This document shows positions 44,466 through 60,700 of a stretch of DNA of 64,000 nucleotides, one piece after another. Within the stretch, counting starts at the first letter, position 1. Every line of letters begins with the position of its first letter. The notes under the pieces were generated by a model. The model was not told where the DNA came from and did no database searches. It saw only the letters and a list, made by a program, of their open reading frames with translations. The translations under genes and the position numbers were made by a program. Source of the DNA: Raphanus sativus (taxonomy: Eukaryota; Streptophyta; Magnoliopsida; Brassicales; Brassicaceae); the NCBI RefSeq assembly GCF_000801105.2, contig NC_079516.1, positions 53,365,265 to 53,429,264 of the forward strand. Reading direction: 5' to 3'.

Positions 44466-45112
44466 CTAGATTTTGATCCGCGCTTTTGAAGCGCGGGATA
44501 TTTTACGATGAAAAATTTCATTAATAATTTAACAAATATTTTGGTTATTTTTAAAGAGTGTGTATTTAAAATATTTTTGCATTTAAATCAGTATTTTTAA
44601 ATTCAACCCGATTGTGATTATACCGGTTAATCCGGAGATCTGACAATTCAATTTATGTTTTTAAAATATTCATATTAAAAAATCACTAAAATCCGAGACT
44701 AACCGATTGAACTGATGGATGATTGATATGTAATCTAATTGAATTTAAATTGTAATAGTTTCATAATTTGTAATCTTATAATCGAAATTTTAAAGTTCAC
44801 TATTTTGCAATTTATGAAATTATGACGTTTCTACAAAATTTTAAAGAGAAAATGATAGATATAAAATAACTAAGATTAATTATTGTATTATTTGGAAACA
44901 TTAATAGTAGTATAAAAAATATATTGTTTGGAAACATTGATAGTAGTATAAAGAAATAAGTATATTGTTTGGAAACATGGATAGTAGTATAAAGAAAGGA
45001 ATATTAGTGACTTAATGTATGTTTAACTATAAAATATAAATGTGTATTTAATTTAAAAACTTACAAAATAAATGTTAGGTCCAACAGAATGTTTCTGTTT
45101 TAATAAGATAGA
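44466..45112 (-). mobile_element. non-autonomous Helitron, 647 bp, in the LACS1 copy 1 promoter region
   Basis: On the minus strand it begins TCTATCTTATTAAAAC (5' end at 45112) and ends with a hairpin CCGCGCTTcaaAAGCGCGG followed by ATCAAAAT and CTAG (ending at 44466). It lies precisely between A (45113) and T (44465), the Helitron target signature. The terminal hairpin and CTAG are canonical. It has no Rep/helicase ORF. It lies about 460 bases upstream of the LACS1 copy 1 start codon. Confidence 0.88.
44892..44999. repeat. three tandem copies of a 36-46 bp unit inside the Helitron
   Basis: The phrase 'ttggaaacattgatagtagtataa' with small changes occurs three times at about 44892, 44928 and 44969, separated by 'gaaataagtatattg'-like spacers. 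Internal minisatellites are common in non-autonomous Helitrons. Confidence 0.8.
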
Positions 45113-45570
45113 TGATAACTGCATCAACTTTGGGTTTGTAGTTGGTATGTTAGGTGGAGCGAACTGTGACATTAAATGCACACTCTAAACAATTAATTAT
45201 AATATAAACTTTTTAATGTAATTTATATTTTTAATGTAATTTATATGTAGATATAACCAAAAAAGTACGCAGACTAATTCATGAAACTTTTATATTTGTT
45301 TTCGAACAACGATTTTAATAGTACAAAATGCAAAACATGTCAACCTCCCTCGATTTGTAACCAAATTATTGCCTTTAGTGATTCTTCTATTCTATTTCAC
45401 ATTTTGCACCATTCATCAATCAGGGCAGTGTTAAATTTTCATATATTACCTACGTCGGTTGGATCCATCATAAGTATTTTTATGGTTCTTCTGTCTATTC
45501 CTTCTTTTACATCAAGAAAAATAGCTTCAGAGTTTTGCTTCAGAGAACCAAAACGAAAAACAAAGAGAGA
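45113..45570 (+). promoter_or_regulatory. proximal promoter and leader of LACS1 copy 1
   Basis: About 460 bases between the Helitron and the start codon. The purine-rich leader 'aaaacaaagagaga' runs up to the ATG. No clear TATA box was fixed. Confidence 0.4.
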
Positions 45571-52384
<6,814 letters not shown>

Positions 52385-52654
52385 AAGCACTGAGATGATG
52401 TGTGTGTCCTAATATTGATAATTATGTTATATATATATGTATCAATAATTGATCAAAATGAGCCTTATGCTCGCTGTAATGTTGTATTTCTATTCTATGT
52501 TGAATGATCACTTGCATCATAATTATTAGTATTTATTTTTTTCTTTTCCTTTCTTCCTTTGATATACGTAACTCTGAAATATCTAGTTGTTCCCATCAAA
52601 TTACATCTCCAACGTAATTATGTTATATTAGTGAATAGTGGTTTAAAAAACCTT
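52385..52654. other. LACS1 copy 1 3' flank
   Basis: 3' UTR and short spacer before the LTR array. Bases 52655-52659 (TTGGG) are the left target duplication of the array. Confidence 0.6.
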
Positions 52655-52737
52655 TTGGGTGATAGGATACAAGACCATGAAGAATCGGTGACAGATATGA
52701 GGTGGCACTAAGGAGAACTTAAAGGCCACGTAAGCTC

Positions 52738-53328
52738 AATAAAAAAGATTTTTTCTTGGGTTCAACCCCTAGGGTGAACCTTTAGGTTCACCAACCAATA
52801 AGAAATAGTTATTTTAGATTGAGTATCTTTTGAAAAAAGAAATAAAATAATTGTCAAGTTATATTATGTTCTAAAATAAAAAAATAAAAATAAATAAAAG
52901 TAATAGTAATTATATAAATGTATTTTAAAAAAAACTATATCTAAATCTTAAGGTTTAGAATTTATCTAAAAGTTTAAGATTTAGAATCAAAAAAATTCAA
53001 TGTTTTTATGATTTAGAGTTTGTTATTTATGAATTAGAATTTATGATTTATCCAAGGGTTTAGGGGTTACCCAAGGGTTTAGGGGTTAGGATTAGGGTTT
53101 AGGGTATAGTTTTTTTGCTGGCGGATTTAAAATTATTTTTCAAAAATTCGTTTTTTGTTAATTACTATTTTTATTTATTTTACATTTATTTTAAAAATAT
53201 AATGCAATTTGATAATTGTTTTATTTTCTTTTTTAAAAGATACTCAATATAAAATAATAAGTTTCTATTGGTTGGTGAACCTAAAGGTTCACGCTAGGGG
53301 GTGAACCCAAGAATAACTCAATAAAAAA
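52738..53328. mobile_element. Mutator-like MITE, 573 bp, inside LTR 1
   Basis: The element is at 52747-53319, flanked by the 9-bp direct repeat AATAAAAAA (52738-52746 and 53320-53328). The ends are long inverted repeats: GA.TTTTTTCTTGGGTTCA and its partner, then 'ggtgaacctttaggttcacc' sequence, and on through at least 100 more bases (e.g. aagatactcaat). The uninterrupted sequence in LTRs 2-4 confirms the empty site. A 9-bp duplication fits MULE-type elements. The centre holds telomere-like repeats at 53056-53106. Confidence 0.85.
53056..53106. repeat. telomere-like repeats inside the MITE
   Basis: Several imperfect copies of GGGTTTAGGG/GGGTTAGG-type units, resembling the plant telomere repeat TTTAGGG. 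Confidence 0.75.
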
Positions 53329-54167
53329 TATCTGCACAACTAAAGAATCTTTGCAAGTTATTTGTTTTTCAATAAGAGAACGAGTCTACGCACAACGTTC
53401 TCCACTTTTCCATACTCCTGCAATGTAGGAGTCAATGACTCCACTTTCCATTTCACGTATTTGCTTCTTGTAATTTGCTTCTTGTAATCTCTATTTAAGA
53501 AAATGAAAAAGACAAAAAGAGGTAGTCTTAACTACCCAAAAGAAAAGTGTGTTCTTAGTTTGTTCTTGAACAAATTCTCTTTGATTTGAAGAGGGACCTT
53601 AATTGGTATCAAATCACATGTTTCTAGATCAACATTGATATCTCTTGGCAAGGGACCTATCAGTGGTATCAGAGCATGTTTTGTTTTTGATCCGGACCAC
53701 TTTGTGGTATCAAAAACTTTATATTTTTCATCTTCCTTGTTATCGGTATTCTTCATGAATCAACAGTTATCAAGAATCCTCGATGAACGGCCATTCTTCA
53801 GAATCAACGGTCATCGAGTCTATCCAGCGATTTTTTCTTTTCACCATTCTTTTCGGGTTTGTTGATCAAATTCAACATCTTTTCTTTTGTATGGATTAAA
53901 ATCTGTAATTCTTCCATTGTTTTTCAGTTTTCTGAAAAAAAAAAAAGAATTTGGCTTTTCGGTAGAACAAGTCGAGTATGATTTTTTGTTTGGCTATTCT
54001 TTGAATCAACAAACATAAAATATCTCGTTTGTTTTGTTTATAAAAAAAAACAAAAAAAAAAGAAACGTTTTTCAATAATGAAACATCGAAATAGCTTGGT
54101 CTTGGTTTTAAGTTCCTCAGTTTCAAGTGAACCTTGAGGACAAGGTTCTGTTGGAGAGCGGGAGTAT

Positions 54168-54588
54168 TGATAGGATACAAGACCATGAAGAATCGGTGAC
54201 AGATATGAGGTGGCACTAAGGAGAACTTCAAGGCCACGTAAGCTCAATAAAAAATATCTGCACAACTAAAGAATCTTTGCAAGTTATTTGTTTTTCAATA
54301 AGAGAACGAGTCTACGCACAACGTTCTCCACTTTTCCATACTCCTGCAATGTAGGAGTCAATGACTCCACTTTCCATTTCACGTATTTGCTTCTTGTAAT
54401 TTGCTTCTTGTAATCTCTATTTAAGAAAATGAAAAAGACAAAAAGAGGTAGTCTTAACTACCCAAAAGAAAAGTGTGTTCTTAGTTTGTTCTTGAACAAA
54501 TTCTCTTTGATTTGAAGAGGGACCTTAATTGGTATCAAATCACATGTTTCTAGATCAACATTGATATCTCTTGGCAAGGGACCTATCA
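54168..54588 (+). repeat. LTR 2 of the array
   Basis: 421 bp, TGATAGG...CCTATCA, followed by an initiator Met tRNA primer site. Confidence 0.93.
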
Positions 54589-55095
54589 GTGGTATCAGAG
54601 CATGTTTTGTTTTTGATCCGGACCACTTTGTGGTATCAAAAACTTTATATTTTTCATCTTCCTTGTTATCGGTATTCTTCATGAATCAACGGTTATCAAG
54701 AATCCTCGATGAACGGCCATTCTTCAGAATCAACGGTCATCGAGTCTATCCAGCGATTTTTTCTTTTCACCATTCTTTTCGGGTTTGTTGATCAAGTTCA
54801 ACATCTTTTCTTTTGTATGGATTAAAATCTGTAATTCTTCCATTGTTTTTCAGTTTTCTGAAAAAAAAAAAAAGAATTTGGCTTTTCGGTAGAACAAGTC
54901 GAGTATGATTTTTTGTTTGGCTATTCTTTGAATCAACAAACATAAAATATCTCGTTTGTTTTGTTTATAAAAAAAAAACAAAAAAAAAAGAAACGTTTTT
55001 CAATAATGAAACATCGAAATAGCTTGGTCTTGGTTTTAAGTTCCTCAGTTTCAAGTGAACCTTGAGGACAAGGTTCTGTTGGAGAGCGGGAGTAT

Positions 55096-55516
55096 TGATA
55101 GGATACAAGACCATGAAGAATCGGTGACAGATATGAGGTGGCACTAAGGAGAACTTCAAGGCCACGTAAGCTCAATAAAAAATATCTGCACAACTAAAGA
55201 ATCTTTGCAAGTTATTTGTTTTTCAATAAGAGAACGAGTCTACGCACAACGTTCTCCACTTTTCCATACTCCTGCAATGTAGGAGTCAATGACTCCACTT
55301 TCCATTTCACGTATTTGCTTCTTGTAATTTGCTTCTTGTAATCTCTATTTAAGAAAATGAAAAAGACAAAAAGAGGTAGTCTTAACTACCCAAAAGAAAA
55401 GTGTGTTCTTAGTTTGTTCTTGAACAAATTCTCTTTGATTTGAAGAGGGACCTTAATTGGTATCAAATCACATGTTTCTAGATCAACATTGATATCTCTT
55501 GGCAAGGGACCTATCA
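55096..55516 (+). repeat. LTR 3 of the array
   Basis: 421 bp, near-identical to LTR 2. Confidence 0.93.
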
Positions 55517-56020
55517 GTGGTATCAGAGCATGTTTTGTTTTTGATCCGGACCACTTTGTGGTATCAAAAACTTTATATTTTTCATCTTCCTTGTTATCGG
55601 TATTCTTCATGAATCAACGGTTATCAAGAATCCTCGATGAACGGCCATTCTTCAGAATCAACGGTCATCGAGTTTATCCAGCGATTTTTTCTTTTCACCA
55701 TTCTTTTCGGGTTTGTTGATCAAGTTCAACATCTTTTCTTTTGTATGGATTAAAATCTGTAATTCTTCCATTGGTTTTCAGTTTTCTGAAAAAAAAAAAA
55801 GAATTTGGCTTTTCGGTAGAACAAGTCGAGTATGATTTTTTGTTTGGCTATTCTTTGAATCAACAAACATAAAATATCTCGTTTGTTTTGTTTATAAAAA
55901 AAAAAAAAAAAAAAGAAACGTTTTTCAATAATGAAACATCGAAATAGCTTGGTCTTGGTTTTAAGTTCCTCAGTTTCAAGTGAACCTTGAGGACAAGGTT
56001 CTGTTGGAGAGCGGGAGTAT

Positions 56021-56441
56021 TGATAGGATACAAGACCATGAAGAATCGGTGACAGATATGAGGTGGCACTAAGGAGAACTTCAAGGCCACGTAAGCTCAA
56101 TAAAAAATATCTGCACAACTAAAGAATCTTTGCAAGTTATTTGTTTTTCAATAAGAGAACGAGTCTACGCACAACGTTCTCCACTTTTCCATACTCCTGC
56201 AATGTAGGAGTCAATGACTCCACTTTCCATTTCACGTATTTGCTTCTTGTAATTTGCTTCTTGTAATCTCTATTTAAGAAAATGAAAAAGACAAAAAGAG
56301 GTAGTCTTAACTACCCAAAAGAAAAGTGTGTTCTTAGTTTGTTCCTGAACAAATTCTCTTTGATTTGAAGAGGGACCTTAATTGGTATCAAATCACATGT
56401 TCCTAGATCAACATTGATATCTCTTGGCAAGGGACCTATCA
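56021..56441 (+). repeat. LTR 4 of the array
   Basis: 421 bp, with a few substitutions against LTRs 2 and 3 (e.g. 'gttcctgaac', 'gttcctagat'). Confidence 0.93.
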
Positions 56442-56947
56442 GTGGTATCAGAGCATGTTTTGTTTTTGATCCGGACCACTTTGTGGTATCAAAAACTTTA
56501 TATTTTTCATCTTCCTTGTTATCGGTATTCTTCATGAATCAACGATTATCAAGAATCCTCGACGAACGGCCATTCTTCAGAATCAACGGTCATCGAGTCT
56601 ATCCAGCGATTTTTTCTTTTCACCATTTTTCTTTTCGGGTTTGTTGATCAAGTTCAACATCCTTTCTTTTGTATGGATTAAAATCTGTAATTCTTCCATT
56701 GTTTTTCAGTTTTCTAAAAAAAAAAAAGAATTTGGCTTTTCGGTAGAACAAGTCGAGTATGATTTTTTGTTTGGCTATTCTTTGAATCAACAAACATAAA
56801 ATATCTCGTTTGTTTTGTTTATAAAAAAAACTAAAAAAAAAGAAACGTTTTTCAATAATGAAACATCGAAATAGCTTGGTCTTGGTTTTAAGTTCCTCAG
56901 TTTCAAGTGAACCTTGAGGACAAGGTTCTGTTGGAGAGCGGGAGTAT

Positions 56948-57324
56948 TGATAGGATACAAGACCAGGAAGAATCGGTGACAGATATGAGGTGGCAACAAA
57001 GAAGTCATCACATAGACCAAATCAAAGTGAGAAGTCACACGACTTCCTTTTCTCTGTTTTTATGTTTCATCAATAAGATAACTAGTCATCCTAGCTTCTA
57101 GGACATAGTTGTCCACTTTCCACATCCCTGTTTTGTAGGAGTTAATGACTCCAGTTCTTGTTTCAGTTATTTGCTTCCTTGTAATCGTTTCTCTATTTAA
57201 ACTAATGAAAAACCTAAAAAAGAGGTAGACTTTCTACCCAAAAGAAAACGTGTGTTGTTGTGTGTGTTCTCTTGTGTTCATGTTTCTAGATCAACATTGA
57301 TATCTTTTGGCAAGGGACCTATCA
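56948..57324 (+). repeat. LTR 5 of the array, diverged
   Basis: 377 bp. The first 45-50 bases and the end match LTRs 1-4, but the middle differs strongly, so it looks like another subfamily. No primer site follows it; the target duplication TTGGG does. Confidence 0.9.
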
Positions 57325-57329
57325 TTGGG

Positions 57330-57776
57330 TTTCATTACTGATTTAACTTTCTTACTGTCCGTGAATCTTCACTAGCTTGTATGAGACTTCCACTGTTGTC
57401 GGCTGTATCAAACGTTGGAAAAGAAGTCAAAAACTAGCAACTACATTATCATAAATAATAAAACAATGCGTGTAGTCAAGAGAAATTTAGTCAATTAATG
57501 ACACATGTTAATGAGATTATTATATACTAGTTTAATCTATTTATGTAGTTAAGAGTACAAAATACGTAAGCAGAGTGTTGTCACTAAAGTACGGAATACG
57601 TAAGCAGATAGTTGTCACTGATCAATTAATGAAACTTCACATATCTTCGTTTAAACGATTCTGATTAGTAATTTGATCATACGATTGCGTACTGTTCAAT
57701 AATCATGCAAATTTACGAAAAATGCAATATATATTTGGCTATCCTTTTCAAACAAAAGATAAGAGAGATAGAGAGA
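57330..57776 (+). promoter_or_regulatory. upstream region of LACS1 copy 2
   Basis: About 450 bases between the LTR array and the start codon. The leader ends 'aagagagatagagaga', as in copy 1. No further element was fixed. Confidence 0.4.
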
Positions 57777-60700
57777 ATGAAGTCTTTCGCGGCAAAGGTG
57801 GAAGATGGAGTTAAAGGGGAAGATGGGAGGCCATCCGTAGGTCCGGTGTACCGTAATCTTTTGTCGGAGAAAGGTTTTCCTCCTCGTCATTCTGATATTA
57901 CTACTACTTGGGATATTTTCAGGTTTATTTTTCTTATAATATCACATGGTATACGGCTAGTTTTAATTTCTTTATAACTATTGTTCCGTTGTTACTAAAT
58001 GGAAAAATTCCTTAAAAATACACAGACTAAATTTCTTTTGCTGAAAAAATACACAAACTTTTTTGGCTTCCCAAAAATACACAAACTAATTTTGATTGTC
58101 CATAAAATACACGAACTTTTGAATTTTGAAGGTTTCACACCTCGATTTTAACGGTATAAACAGTGACTAACAGAATAGTAAGACGCCGTTAGACACCGTT
58201 AACTCTGATTAAAAAGTTCATGTATTTTATGGACAACCAAAATTAGTTCGTGTATTTTTCGGGAAGCCTAAAAAGTTCGTGTATTTTTTCAGCAAAGTTA
58301 ATTTAGTATGTGTATTTTTAAGGAATTTTCAAATGGAGTTTGGATATTTCATATACTATTCAGAGGCTAAATATCTGGACCCAATATCCAAAATTTTATA
58401 TTTGTAAACTTTCGGTATGGTTTTGGACCGAATATTTTCGGATCAGTTTCGATCCAAGTTTTTGAATCCGGCTAAAATATCTAGACCTAATCTTGACATT
58501 TTAGCCGGATTCAAAAACTTGGATTGGAACTGATCCGAAAATATTCGGTCCAAAACCAAACCGAAAATTTACAAATATTTGTTGGGTCCAAAACTCTTCT
58601 ACTTGAAAGAATTGAAACCAAAAAGAACCGATCCGAATAGACCTGGGCCTAATAAAATTGACACAAATAGATTCAATCCGACAAGATCTTTCTGGTAACA
58701 ATTTTGTTATTATTTTTGCAATATTTTTTAGTTTTGTTTTTGTAACAGAAACATTTTTAATTAATATTAAACTCTCAATGTAAAATTTAGAGTTGTTTGT
58801 GAATTTTCAGATATATATATGATAGATTTCGACTAAATTGGACTCAACAAATATTTGTAAACTTTTGGTTTGGTTTTGGACAGAATATTTTTGGGTTAGT
58901 TCTAATTCAAGTTTTTGAATCCGGCTAAAATGTCTAGACATTTTACAAATATAAAATTTTGGATATGTATCATGTGATAGAGAATGCGTTTTTTAGGTCT
59001 TTGGGTCGGGTTTGGGCCGTTTTTTCGGGATATGGATCTTTCAGATCGAAAATATTTGGTCTAAAACCAAACCGAAAGTTTACAAATATAAAAATTTGGA
59101 TATGCATTGGGTCCAGATATTTAACCTCTGAATAGTATATGAAATATCCGAACTCCATTTGAAAATTCCTTAAAAATACACATACTAAATTAACTTTGCT
59201 GAAAAAATACACGAACTTTTTAGGCTTCCCGAAAAATACACGAACTAATTTTTGTTGTCCACAAAATACATGAACTTTTTAATCAGAGTTAACGGCGTCT
59301 AACGGCGTCTTACTATTCTGTTAGTCACTATTTACACCGTTAAAATCGAGGTGTGAAACCTTCAAAATTCAAAAGTTCGTGTATTTTATGGATAATCAAA
59401 ATTAGTTTGTGTATTTTTCGGGAAGCCAAAAAAGTTTGTGTATTTTTTCAGCAAAAGAAATTCAGTCTGTGTATTTTTAAGGAATTTTCCCTTAATCTTT
59501 TTATTTTGTTAGTAAATCAGTGGACAAGTTCCCTAATAACAAGATGCTTGGATGGCGTCCAATTGCTGATGAGAAGGTGAATTTCCTGAAGCTTTCATAC
59601 TAAAATAAAGGAGAGAAAAGATTTACTCCATATTAAATATTTAATGAAAAGGGTATTTATAAAAATGTCTCCCTTCTAAGTGCATATTTGTAAAGTGGTA
59701 TTACCAAAGTGGTAGTTTTAAAATTCTCCCATATTTATTCTCATCAACAACACTAATACAAACCCCATATATGTTTTGTTTTTAATTTAAATTTTTGGAT
59801 AATATTTTTATTTAACTTATATGTGTTCTTATTGTTTTAAACGTATATTTTGGTTGTGCTTCTTTTACAAAAAAGTATATTCTGGTTAGGTTGGACCGTA
59901 TATTTGGAAAACTTACAAAGAAGTATACGAAGAAGTTCTGCAGATTGGCTCTGCGCTGCGAGCCGCCGGAGCTGAACCTGTAAACACGTTACCTATACGT
60001 TTTTTTTCTTTTCAAAATCATCTCATTGTTATATTTTACATTAATACCGAAACATAATATTATATGCATATATATACAGGGCTGTCGAGTGGGAATATAT
60101 GGAGCTAATTGTCCTCAGTGGATCATAGCAATGGAGGTTATTCTCATTTAAAAAATAAATATATTTCTCTGGTTTACTTTTCTTTCCAAATTGTAATCTA
60201 ACAATATACTTATATACAAGTCTTTGTGAAAATATTTAGGCTTGTGCAGCTCACGCCCTAATCTCTGTACCTCTATATGATACATTAGGTAAATTAAATT
60301 TTACTTAATTGTGACCATGTACGCTTTCGTGAGTCAAATACTCAATAGCGTCCGATGTTTTTTAGGTGCCGGAGCAGTTGATTATATCGTTAATCACGCG
60401 GAAATTGATTTTGTGTTCGTCCAGAATACCAAGATTAAAAGAGTTAAGATCTTTGAGATTAGTTTCATCAGTTTTCTATATATACCTTTGAAAATAGATT
60501 TATTTATTGACCTTTATATGCTACTAAAATTTAGCTGTTTGAGCCGGATTGCACAAGTGCAAAACGACTTAAAGCTGTAGTTTCATTCACAAATGTGAGC
60601 GAAGAACACAGCCACAAAGCTTCAGAAATTGGAGTAAAAGCATACTCGTGGCTCGATTTTCTTCTTATGGTTCGTCTCCTTATCTTTATATAATTTAAAT

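Larger units (their letters stand above)
52660..53662 (+). repeat. LTR 1 of the array, interrupted by a MITE
   Basis: 421 bp once the inserted 573-bp element and its 9-bp duplication are removed. Near-identical to LTRs 2-4. Confidence 0.9.
52660..57324 (+). mobile_element. tandem array of a small non-autonomous LTR retrotransposon (5 LTRs, 4 internal regions)
   Basis: LTRs begin TGATAGG and end CCTATCA: 52660-53662 (with an inserted MITE), 54168-54588, 55096-55516, 56021-56441 and 56948-57324. Internal regions of about 505 bp lie between: 53663-54167, 54589-55095, 55517-56020 and 56442-56947. After each of the first four LTRs comes GTGGTATCAGAGC, an initiator Met tRNA primer site. Before each later LTR is a purine tract (gagagcgggagtat). 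One perfect target duplication TTGGG brackets the whole (52655-52659 and 57325-57329). Internal regions encode no gag or pol. The first four LTRs are near-identical and 421 bp once the MITE is removed; the fifth is 377 bp and diverged. Confidence 0.93.

Noticed and set aside
53056..53106. interstitial telomere or chromosome fusion point
   Set aside because: The repeats are few, imperfect and confined to the inside of a MITE with its own 9-bp duplication.
53532..53756. 74-codon ORF repeated four times in the LTR array (also 54458, 55386, 56311)
   Set aside because: It spans the LTR end and primer site on the antisense strand. It is repeated only because the units are, with no sign of coding.
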